From Candidatus Eiseniibacteriota bacterium (GTDB taxonomy: Bacteria > Eisenbacteria > RBG-16-71-46 > CAIMUX01): a DNA stretch of 64,000 nt. Below the pieces are notes generated by a model, which was not told where the DNA came from, did no database searches, and worked only from the letters and a program-made list of their open reading frames with translations. The stretch covers positions 14,791 to 78,790 of the forward strand of contig JAKQSZ010000002.1 of NCBI GenBank assembly GCA_029569475.1, given 5' to 3'. Position 1 is the stretch's first letter, and every line of letters begins with the position of its first letter. Below are positions 9,392-16,808 of the stretch, piece after piece. The position numbers and the translations under genes are program-made.

Positions 9392-12300
9392 ATGGGATTG
9401 ACGGAACATGGGACGGCAACCCTACCCGCCGGGGGGGGCATCGCCCGTCAGCTGACCAGGCGCTTCGGCGGCGCGAGGTCCTTTGGGCTTCTGGGGACCC
9501 ATCTCGACCAGGGAGCCGCCTCGGGCATCTGGGTGCGCGGGCTCAGTGGCTCTTCCCGGTCGCTGCTTCTCGCCACCCTGGCAGAGCGGTCGCCCCGTCT
9601 CGTTGTCTGCGTTACCGCGGACAATAGCGGGGCCGAGGACTTTCGCGACGATCTCCTGTTCCTGCTTGGTCCGGGCGCGGCCGCCGTGTTTCCCGATCCG
9701 GGCCTCGATGCCTACCGGGGGGTGCATCCCAAGGTGGCGATGCGGGCGCGCCGGGTCGAGGTGCTGGCCGCCCTCTCCCTTCCGCAACAACGCCGGGCGT
9801 TGTCCGACTGCGCCGGTCTGCGCGTGCTCTTCGTGCCCGCTGCGGCCCTGGCGACGCCGGTCCCCCGGCCGGCGGTCTTTCGGCGAGGAGCGGTCCATCT
9901 CCGGCAGGGGAATGAGGCCGATCCCGCCGATGTCCAGCGAACGCTGGCAGGTCTCGGCTACGCGACGGTCCCGCTGGTGGGCGAGTACGGGGACATGAGC
10001 CGCCGTGGCGGCATCCTCGACGTCTATAGCTTCGGCCGGGAGAACCCGCTGCGAATCGAGTTCGACGGCGACACCATCGCCTCGATGCGGGAGTTCGATC
10101 CCTATACGCAGCGCTCGCTGACTTCATTGGCGGAAGCCCTCCTGCTGCCGATGTGGGAGTGGATCCCCGACGAAGAGCAGAAGGCGACGGCACGGCGGCG
10201 GCTCGGGCAGTGGAACGCCGCGGATCCGCAGCAGCGTGAGTCCTTCCCGCAGAGCGAAGTGGAGGAGCGCCTGGGCGCGCTGGAATCCGACGGCACGCTC
10301 GAGGGGATCGAGTGGAGTCTTCCCTTGTTCGGGGACTGGCGCGGCTCGCTTCTCGACTACCTGCCGCAAGACGCCATTCTCGTCGTCGATGACCCGACCT
10401 TCGTGCGGGCGAAAGTCTCCGGCCTCTCGCGCGACCTGCAGATCGCCTGGGACGCTCTGCAGGGAGACATGGCCTTGCCGCTTCCTCCGGCCTCGCCCGG
10501 AGAGATCTTCTGGCTGTGGGATCGCTGGGAAGACCTTCTCTGGAGGGGTGCGCGGATCTACCTGGGCAGTGGCGGATCCCAGGTGGAGGAGGCCAAAGCG
10601 GGCGACGTGACGGAACCCCCGCCTTCCGGGCCTGATGAAGGCAGCCACCTCGGGGCTCGTCCGGTTCGACCGGGCACGGATCTCGTGCCCGCGCGAGCCT
10701 CGGACGAAGTCGGCTCTTCCGAGGTCCCCGGCTCTTCCCAGGTTCCTGACCTTTCCCAGTCCCACGGACTCGGGCAGGTCGAGTTTGACGCACGTCCGCC
10801 CGAACGGTTCGGGCGCAACCTCGAGCAGACGCGGGATTACCTCATGCGCCTGCGCCTGGAGACGCCCGACATCGAGATCCTCTGCGATACCGAGAACCAC
10901 CGCGACCGGCTGGAGGAACTGCTTCGCGGCGCGCCGGCCCGCTTCCACGTCGGCAATCTCGGAGCCGGCTTCGTCCTGCCCTCCTTGGGCCTCTCCGTTC
11001 TCACCGATCACGAGATCTTCGCCCGGATCCGGCGGCGCAGCGCGGGACGGCGCTATTCGCGCGGCATCTCGCTGAAGGAACTGCTCGCGCTCACTCCAGG
11101 GGACTACGTGGTCCACATCGACCACGGCATCGGGCTCTACCGCGGGTTGGAACGGCTGACCATCAATGGGCAGCAGACCGACTGCATCACGCTGGAGTAC
11201 GCCGGGGGAGACCGGCATTACGTCCCGGTCGATCAGCTTTCCCTGGTGCAGAAGTACTCCGCCGAGGACGGTCATCGCCCCCCGCTCTCCAAGCTCGGAG
11301 GAAGGACGTGGGCCCGCACCAAGGAGCGGGTCAAGAAGTCCATCAAGGACATGGCTGACCAGCTCCTGCGCACCTATGCCATGCGCAAGGCGCGGCGCGG
11401 TTTTGCCTTCAGCACCGACACCCCCTGGGTCCGTCAGCTGGAGGCCTCGTTCCCCTACGACGAGACGCCGGACCAGGTGACCGCGATCGACGAGGTGAAG
11501 CGGGACATGGAATCCGAGAGCCCGATGGACCGTCTGATCTGCGGCGACGTCGGCTACGGCAAAACCGAGGTCGCCATTCGCGCGGCCTTCAAGGCGGTCC
11601 AGGACGCCAAGCAGGTGGCGGTCCTGGTGCCGACCACGTTGCTGGCGCGGCAGCACTTCGACACCTTCCGCGAGAGGCTGAAGGACTATCCCGTCGTGGT
11701 GGACTACCTCTCCCGCTTCCGGACGGCCCAGGAGGCGCGTGAGCTCCGCGCTCAGCTCAAGGAGGGGAAGGTCGACATCCTGATCGGCACGCATGCCATC
11801 CTGAGCAAGGACACCGTGTTCAAGGATCTCGGACTCGTCGTGGTCGACGAGGAGCAGCTCTTCGGGGTGGCGGCGAAGGAGAAGCTGAAGCAGTTCCGGG
11901 CGACCGTCGACGTGCTGACCATGACGGCCACGCCCATTCCGCGGACCATGCACCTCGCGCTCATGGGCGGACGCGACATGAGCACGATCTTGACGCCGCC
12001 GCGCGACCGCCGCCCCATCCAGACCGAGATCCTGGAGTTCCGCGATGACGTGATCGCCCACGCCCTCATGCGGGAGGCCGATCGCGGCGGCCAGTCGTTC
12101 TTCGTCCACAACCGGGTCGAGACGATCGACGCCATGGCCAGCTATCTCGGCAAGCTGGTGCCGCACCTGCGCCTGGCGGTCGGCCACGGGCAGATGCGGG
12201 AGCGGATGCTCGAGGACGTCATGAGCAAGTTCCTGGCGGCCGAATACGACGTGCTGGTCTCGACCATGATCATCGAGAGCGGTCTCGATTTGCCGAACGT

Positions 12301-13087
12301 CAACACCATCCTGATCAATCGTGGCGACACCTTCGGCCTGGCGCAGCTCTACCAGCTCCGCGGCCGGGTCGGCCGTTCCGCCCGCAAGGCCTACGCCTTC
12401 CTGCTCGTCCCGCCCAGCCATTCCGTCACCGAGACGGCGCAGAAGCGGCTCAAGGCCATGGAGGAGTTCGAGGACCTCGGCAGCGGCTACCAGCTGGCCA
12501 TGCGCGACCTGGAGATCCGGGGCGCGGGCAACCTGCTCGGCGCCGAGCAGCACGGCTTCATTGTCAACGTGGGATTCGAGCTCTACTGCCAGCTCCTCGA
12601 CGAGGCAGTCCGCGAACTGCGGGGCGAGTTCAAGGACGAGGTCGTCGAGCCGCGCATGGCCACCGACATCGAAGCGTTCCTCCCGGATGATTACGTGCCG
12701 AGTCCGCGCGAGAAGATGAACCTGTACAAGAGCCTGGCCGATGCGCGCAGCCTGGAGAAGGTGGAGGAGATCGCCCAGGAGCTGGCGGACCGTTTCGGCC
12801 GCCACCCCGATCCGGTCCGCCACCTGCTCGGTCTGCGCCGGGCTCGTGTCCTGGGAGCCCAGGTGAAGTGCGAGAAGATCACGGTGCGGCAGGACTTCGT
12901 CCAGATCGATCTCGGGCGCGACCTGAGGAAGCCGGAGATCGAACGGGTGCTGCGGGCGGTCCCCTTCCCGGTGGAGTTCCTGATGGGTGGCGGGCAGCAC
13001 CGGCTGCGGGTCAAGAGCCCGGGCGCGAAGGAGGCGGTCACGACCGCGCTGATCTTGTTGCGGGCCTTGGGGCAGCGGGGCGGTTGA
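9392..13087 (+). CDS. mfd: Transcription-repair coupling factor Mfd
   Basis: 1,231 residues, a little longer than the usual ~1,150. Mfd displaces stalled RNA polymerase and recruits UvrA. Domain order is standard: a degenerate UvrB-like N-terminal region (YRGVHPKVAMRARRVEVL, later 'GDMSRRGGILDVYSFG'), the RNA-polymerase interaction domain near residues 556-623 (YVVHIDHGIGLYRG), the helicase core with GDVGYGKTE near residue 718, a DEEQ box near 818, TATPIPRTMHLALMG, and GLDLPNVNTILINR with QLRGRVGRS, then the C-terminal TRCF domain. The extra length is mostly a serine/proline/glycine-rich insertion at about residues 398-470, after the UvrB-like region and with no counterpart I know in Mfd. It starts at an ATG with only a weak ribosome-binding site. 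Confidence 0.96.
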   Translation: MGLTEHGTATLPAGGGIARQLTRRFGGARSFGLLGTHLDQGAASGIWVRGLSGSSRSLLLATLAERSPRLVVCVTADNSGAEDFRDDLLFLLGPGAAAVFPDPGLDAYRGVHPKVAMRARRVEVLAALSLPQQRRALSDCAGLRVLFVPAAALATPVPRPAVFRRGAVHLRQGNEADPADVQRTLAGLGYATVPLVGEYGDMSRRGGILDVYSFGRENPLRIEFDGDTIASMREFDPYTQRSLTSLAEALLLPMWEWIPDEEQKATARRRLGQWNAADPQQRESFPQSEVEERLGALESDGTLEGIEWSLPLFGDWRGSLLDYLPQDAILVVDDPTFVRAKVSGLSRDLQIAWDALQGDMALPLPPASPGEIFWLWDRWEDLLWRGARIYLGSGGSQVEEAKAGDVTEPPPSGPDEGSHLGARPVRPGTDLVPARASDEVGSSEVPGSSQVPDLSQSHGLGQVEFDARPPERFGRNLEQTRDYLMRLRLETPDIEILCDTENHRDRLEELLRGAPARFHVGNLGAGFVLPSLGLSVLTDHEIFARIRRRSAGRRYSRGISLKELLALTPGDYVVHIDHGIGLYRGLERLTINGQQTDCITLEYAGGDRHYVPVDQLSLVQKYSAEDGHRPPLSKLGGRTWARTKERVKKSIKDMADQLLRTYAMRKARRGFAFSTDTPWVRQLEASFPYDETPDQVTAIDEVKRDMESESPMDRLICGDVGYGKTEVAIRAAFKAVQDAKQVAVLVPTTLLARQHFDTFRERLKDYPVVVDYLSRFRTAQEARELRAQLKEGKVDILIGTHAILSKDTVFKDLGLVVVDEEQLFGVAAKEKLKQFRATVDVLTMTATPIPRTMHLALMGGRDMSTILTPPRDRRPIQTEILEFRDDVIAHALMREADRGGQSFFVHNRVETIDAMASYLGKLVPHLRLAVGHGQMRERMLEDVMSKFLAAEYDVLVSTMIIESGLDLPNVNTILINRGDTFGLAQLYQLRGRVGRSARKAYAFLLVPPSHSVTETAQKRLKAMEEFEDLGSGYQLAMRDLEIRGAGNLLGAEQHGFIVNVGFELYCQLLDEAVRELRGEFKDEVVEPRMATDIEAFLPDDYVPSPREKMNLYKSLADARSLEKVEEIAQELADRFGRHPDPVRHLLGLRRARVLGAQVKCEKITVRQDFVQIDLGRDLRKPEIERVLRAVPFPVEFLMGGGQHRLRVKSPGAKEAVTTALILLRALGQRGG

Positions 13088-13243
13088 CCCTCTGTTGACC
13101 GACCCCCGGGAAGCGTAGGACAGGCCGCACGGGCAAGTTCCACGCACGTGAAATTCACTGCGTCCGGATCGGTCGCTCAGGTGTCTACTGGTACGGGAGC
13201 CGACCAGAACCCCTGACCCAGTCGGGAGGCATGAGAGAGCCGG

Positions 13244-13882
13244 ATGCGGATCCTCGGGAAAACAGGACGACACGATTCGAGCGACGGCGACGCGCGCTGG
13301 GAGCGCTTCACCCGTCTCCTCGAGCCGGTCCACTCCTCCTTCCTGATCACCGCCCGCCGCCTCTCCCGGTCGCGAACCGAAGGAGACGACCTTTTCCAGG
13401 AGGCGATCCTTCGGGCTTACGACCGGCTTCCGGGGCTGCGGGACGAGGGGTCGTTCCGGTCCTGGCTCTACACGATCCTCCTCTCCGTCCACCGCAACCG
13501 CACACGGCGGGGTTTCTGGAGAAGGTTTATCTCCCTGGAAGGGGAGATGGACCGAGGCTTCGACCCGCCGGGCGCGGCGGGGCCGGATGAGGAGCAACGC
13601 AGGCGGGCGGAGCGGGTGTCCCGGGCACTGGCTTCCCTTCCCGCGGTCCAACGCGAGGCGGTGGTCCTCTTCGAGTGCGAGGAGTTCTCGTGCGAGGAGA
13701 TCGCGGCCTTGCAGCAGGTCTCGATCTCAGCGGTGAAGTCCCGGCTGCAACGCGGCCGGGAACGACTTCGCCGCTCCTACGAACGGATGGAGCACGGACG
13801 AACCGCCCACGCAGCTCCCGGCCACGCCGGACCGGCTCTGGGCTCCCGCGCTCCCGCCGATTCCCCAGGAGGCGCGTCATGA
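13244..13882 (+). CDS. ECF-type RNA polymerase sigma factor
   Basis: 212 residues. Region 2 is visible as 'RSRTEGDDLFQEAILRAY' with 'SFRSWLYTILLSVHRN', and region 4 as 'LPAVQREAVVLFECEEFS...EIAALQQVSISAVKSRLQRGRERLRR'. These are the core-binding/-10 and -35 binding parts of an extracytoplasmic-function sigma factor. The last ~30 residues are a proline/alanine-rich tail. Its stop overlaps the start of the next gene (ATGA, 4 bases), which is the usual arrangement for a sigma factor and its membrane-bound regulator. The inducing signal cannot be told from sequence. Confidence 0.92.
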   Translation: MRILGKTGRHDSSDGDARWERFTRLLEPVHSSFLITARRLSRSRTEGDDLFQEAILRAYDRLPGLRDEGSFRSWLYTILLSVHRNRTRRGFWRRFISLEGEMDRGFDPPGAAGPDEEQRRRAERVSRALASLPAVQREAVVLFECEEFSCEEIAALQQVSISAVKSRLQRGRERLRRSYERMEHGRTAHAAPGHAGPALGSRAPADSPGGAS

Positions 13883-14850
13883 CCCATCGGCGTCGACGTC
13901 CGGGCCATGAAGACGAGGCCGCTCGCGCGGCGGAGTCCGAGCTCCGCCGGGATCTGGACGCCTGGCGGGAGTCCAGCCGGCGCGACGTGCCCACATTGCA
14001 ATACTCGCTCGGGGCGCTGCGCCGCGCGCGGAGCTCCGACAACCCGGGAGGTATTCTCATGAACTCGTTCCGCTGGATGAAAGCCCGTCCCTGGCCCGCG
14101 TCGCTGGCCGTCGCCGCCGTCGTCGCCGTGGCCTTGATCTTCATTCCCGTCTCTTTCCAGAAGACGGTCGGCTTTGAGGTGACCATCGGATTGGGGAAGG
14201 CCAACCTTGCCCCGGAGCAGATCAAGAGCCTGGCCGGCGAACTCCGCGGAGTTCTCGGCGCCGAGCGGATTGCCGTCACGATGGAAAACGAAGGCGCCGC
14301 CCTGACCGCGCAGGTCCCGAGGGGATCGCTGGCCTCGGTGCAGCGGACCTCGGAGGCGTTTGCCGATGCGCTCAACCGCCGCGGCTTCGCGGCCTCCTCT
14401 TCCGTGAGCCCGAAGGTGGAGCGGGTGGTGAGGAACCTCTACGCCTACGCGGTCGACAACATCATCGAGATTCGCATCGACCGCGAGGGCAAGAGCGCGG
14501 AGCAGATCGCCGAAGAGATCCGCGCGCAGCTCGAGGCCGCCGGGCTGCGGAATCCGAGCGTGGAGTACTCGGAACAGGATGGACGCACGGAACTGCGGGT
14601 CAACGTGGAACGCGAGCTTGAGGGCGATGAATCCATGACCGAGCCGCCGACCGACATCCGCATCAAGATCGACGGCGTTGACACCGAGGACCCCCAGGAG
14701 CAGAAGCACGTCATCCGGGTCCGCCGCGAGCCCGGCATGACCGACGAGCAGGTGCTCGAGGATGTGCGCCGGCAGATGAGGGAGCAGGGGATGGAAGGAG
14801 ACGCGGTGATCGAAAACGGTCGCGTGAAGATCATCCACCCCGAACGGTAG
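13879..14850 (+). CDS. Single-pass membrane protein coupled to ECF sigma factor (putative anti-sigma factor)
   Basis: 323 residues from the ATG at 13879, with an AGGAGG ribosome-binding site and a 4-base overlap with the sigma gene, so the two are co-translated. About 70 basic and acidic cytoplasmic residues come first, then one membrane helix near residues 75-92 (LAVAAVVAVALIFIPV), then a ~230-residue extracytoplasmic part made of repeated alpha/beta units (ELRGVLGAERIAV..., 'EEIRAQLEAAGLRNPSVEY', 'EDVRRQMREQGMEGDAVI'). The topology fits an anti-sigma factor, but the N-terminal part lacks the zinc-binding HxxxCxxC motif of the ZAS group, so the role is inferred from position. Confidence 0.65.
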   Translation: MTHRRRRPGHEDEAARAAESELRRDLDAWRESSRRDVPTLQYSLGALRRARSSDNPGGILMNSFRWMKARPWPASLAVAAVVAVALIFIPVSFQKTVGFEVTIGLGKANLAPEQIKSLAGELRGVLGAERIAVTMENEGAALTAQVPRGSLASVQRTSEAFADALNRRGFAASSSVSPKVERVVRNLYAYAVDNIIEIRIDREGKSAEQIAEEIRAQLEAAGLRNPSVEYSEQDGRTELRVNVERELEGDESMTEPPTDIRIKIDGVDTEDPQEQKHVIRVRREPGMTDEQVLEDVRRQMREQGMEGDAVIENGRVKIIHPER

Positions 14851-14860
14851 CCGCCGCCTC

Positions 14861-14929
14861 CGGATCTCTCAGACTGGATGGCGGATCTCTCAGACTGTAG
14901 AGCCTTCGGTTCGCGAATCTCTCAGCCTG
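14861..14929. repeat. Three imperfect 16-bp direct repeats
   Basis: Copies at 14861-14876 and 14882-14897 are identical (cggatctctcagactg); a third at 14914-14929 differs at two positions, and a fragment (cggatctgtctg) occurs at 14946. Spacing is uneven (21 then 32 bases). They sit just after the stop of the sigma-factor operon. Their role is unknown. Confidence 0.7.
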
Positions 14930-14966
14930 GAAAGCGGCCGGCTCCCGGATCTGTCTGTAGTGACGA

Positions 14967-15005
14967 GAAGCCCCTGTTGCCGAAACAACCGGCGATGGGG
15001 GCTTC
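14967..15005 (+). terminator. Hairpin, possible transcription terminator
   Basis: GAAGCCCC at 14967-14974 pairs with GGGGCTTC at 14998-15005, with a further GCCG/CGGC helix inside after a short mismatch. It lies in the convergent gap between the sigma-factor operon and the superoxide dismutase gene. There is no downstream T-run, so termination is likely but not certain. Confidence 0.5.
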
Positions 15006-15028
15006 GCAGCTTCGACACGCAACAAGCG

Positions 15029-15060
15029 CCCGGACCCCCTTGTCGGGATGGAGGTCCGGG
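15029..15060. terminator. Second hairpin in convergent gap, possible terminator
   Basis: CCCGGACC at 15029-15036 pairs perfectly with GGTCCGGG at 15053-15060 around a 16-base loop. It lies about 70 bases past the stop of the superoxide dismutase gene on the minus strand and could serve either direction. No T-run is seen. Confidence 0.4.
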
Positions 15061-15131
15061 TGATGTCAGGATTGGGCGGGGCCGTCCGTCCGCCCGCGAT
15101 CGCCGACCGGCCGCGATCCGCGGCTGCCTGA

Positions 15132-15746
15132 TCAGAGCTCGAACTTGCCGACCTTGGCGTCGGCCAGCCGCCGGTTGGCGTCGTTCCAGTTGATGACGTT
15201 CCAGAAGGCGCCGATCCACTCGGCCCTCCGGTTCTCGTACTGCAGATAGTAGGCGTGCTCCCAGACGTCGCAGACCAGGATCGGAACGCCGCCCTGCGCG
15301 TGCTCGCTCTGGTGATCGTAGACCTGGTTGATGATCAGCTTGCCGGCCAGCGGCTCCCAGGAGAGGACGCCCCAGCCCGAGCCCTGCACGCCGGCGCTGG
15401 CAGCGTTGAACTGCTTCTGGAAGGCGGCGAAGGTGCCGAAGTCCGCCTCGATGGCGCTCTTGATCTCGCCGGTGGGTTCTCCGCCGCCGCCCGGCTTCAT
15501 GTTGGTCCAGAGGATGGAGTGGAGCTTGTGGCCGGAGATGTGGAAGGCCAGGCTCTTCTCGAGCTGGTTGATCGCCGCGAAGTTGTCGCCCTTGCGCGCG
15601 TCGGCCAGCTTCTCCAATGTCTCGTTGGCTCCATTGACGTAGGCCAGATGGTGCTTATCGTGGTGGAGCTGCAAGATGCGGGCGGAAAGATGCGGCTCGA
15701 GCTGGCCGTAATCGTACTTGAGATCGGGCAACTTGTAGATGGGCAT
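15132..15746 (-). CDS. Superoxide dismutase (Fe/Mn family)
   Basis: 204 residues, the normal length. Dismutates superoxide to oxygen and hydrogen peroxide. The four metal ligands of the Fe/Mn family are visible: the first histidine in LQLHHDKHHLAYV (about residues 26-38), the second in 'KSLAFHISGHKLHS', and the aspartate and last histidine in CDVWEHAYYLQY. The 'GSGWGVLSW' strand is also typical. There is no signal peptide, so it is cytoplasmic. Fe versus Mn use cannot be decided safely by eye, so no symbol is given. The ATG follows GGAAGGAGC. The gene is divergent from the disulfide oxidoreductase gene across a 241-base gap that must hold both promoters, suggesting a shared link to oxidative stress. 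Confidence 0.95.
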   Translation of the reverse strand: MPIYKLPDLKYDYGQLEPHLSARILQLHHDKHHLAYVNGANETLEKLADARKGDNFAAINQLEKSLAFHISGHKLHSILWTNMKPGGGGEPTGEIKSAIEADFGTFAAFQKQFNAASAGVQGSGWGVLSWEPLAGKLIINQVYDHQSEHAQGGVPILVCDVWEHAYYLQYENRRAEWIGAFWNVINWNDANRRLADAKVGKFEL

Positions 15747-15987
15747 GGAAGCTCCTTCCCCGGTTCAGCGACGTGGTTCGTGCATGATTCTTGCTTGCGT
15801 AACAGCTGATTATCGAACCCGGTCGCAGGATTGTCAACGCCCGCAGCCGAGAGGACGGAGTCGGAAGCAAGAGGCGTGGCCTCGCCGACGGGTAGGAGAT
15901 CGAGAACGAGGGCCAACGAAACGAACACCATGCAACGGACCCTATGGCCGGACGCCGACGGCCGCGGGCCGGAAAGGGGCGGGCAGG

Positions 15988-16668
15988 ATGTCCATGATTC
16001 CCATCGGAGACGGCAAGAAGATCCGGGAACACTTCGGCAAGAAACTCAAGGGACCGGTCACCATCGACTTTTTCACCCAGGGCGACTCGCCCCTTCCCGT
16101 CCCGATCCAGGAGTGCATGTTCTGCAAGGAGACCGGAGAACTGCTCCGCGAGGTGGCGGCGCTGTCGGAGCGGATCACCCTGAACGTGCACGACCTGGTC
16201 TCGGACGCCGCGACGGCGAAGGTCCACGGGATCACCCGTGTGCCGGCATTCGTGTTGGGCGGCGCGGCCAAGGGCAGAGTCCGCTTCTTCGGGATTCCCT
16301 CGGGCTACGAGTTCGCTGCTCTGATCGAGGCGATCGTCGACGTCAGCCGGGGTTCGACCGACCTGGCTCCCAAAGCGGTGGAGCAGCTCTCGAAGCTAAG
16401 GAAGGACGTGCACGTCCAGGTGTTCGGCACGCCCACCTGACCGCACTGCCCCGCGGCGGCCAGGTTGGCCCACAAGTGCGCGGTCGAGTCCCCCTTCGTG
16501 ACCGCGGACGTCATCGAAGCCGGTGAGTTCCCCGATCTGGTGCAGCGCTACCAGATCTCCGGTGTCCCCAAGACCGTGGTCAACGATAGCTTCGAGTTCA
16601 CCGGCGCGCGCTCCGCCGAGATCCTGCTCAACGCGCTCCGAGAGGCGGGCGGTTCCGCGGAAGCCTGA
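15988..16668 (+). CDS. Protein disulfide oxidoreductase (two thioredoxin folds), probable selenoprotein with Sec at in-frame TGA
   Basis: If the TGA at 16438-16440 is read as an amino acid, one 226-residue frame runs from the ATG at 15988 (GAAAGGGG 8 bases upstream) to 16668. It has two thioredoxin-like units, as in PDO/glutaredoxin-like proteins: unit 1 with C43-M-F-C46 and a cis-proline loop (TRVPAFV), unit 2 with VQVFGTPT-[TGA]-PHC and its own cis-proline loop (SGVPKTVV). The TGA (residue 151) replaces exactly the first cysteine of the second CxxC, leaving C154, and homology-type sequence (LAHKCAVESPFVTADVIE) resumes at once in the same frame. That pattern, with the hairpin just downstream, argues for selenocysteine rather than a stop. 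Family proteins shuffle disulfides or reduce partners. No Sec machinery genes are in the window. Confidence 0.85.
16438..16480 (+). promoter_or_regulatory. Candidate bacterial SECIS element
   Basis: Directly after the in-frame TGA (16438-16440), CGCACT (16442-16447) pairs perfectly with AGTGCG (16475-16480), and GGCCA (16458-16462) pairs with TGGCC (16466-16470). The apical loop is GGT (16463-16465), beginning 23 bases after the TGA. Bacterial SECIS elements are hairpins inside the coding region shortly downstream of the UGA, with a guanine-containing small apical loop recognised by SelB; distance and loop fit. The internal loop is asymmetric (10 versus 4 bases). Folding was done by eye. Confidence 0.75.
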
Positions 16669-16808
16669 GCCGGACTTTGCGCAGAGGCTCCACCTGATAC
16701 AATGGGCCCGGGCTTCGGCCCAAACGGGTGGAAAACACGGGGTGCAAGACGCCGGAGCAGGCGAGGCGGGGAGCCGCCACCGTCCCGGCGCCGGGGAAGG
16801 GAGGGGCT

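Noticed and set aside
14861..14929. Possible CRISPR remnant
   Set aside because: Repeats are 16 bases, spacing is uneven (5 and 16 bases between copies), and no cas genes are nearby.
15988..16440. Reading the first part of the oxidoreductase as a complete single-domain thioredoxin
   Set aside because: It would end inside the first strand of the second thioredoxin unit, and the following frame continues that unit without a gap.
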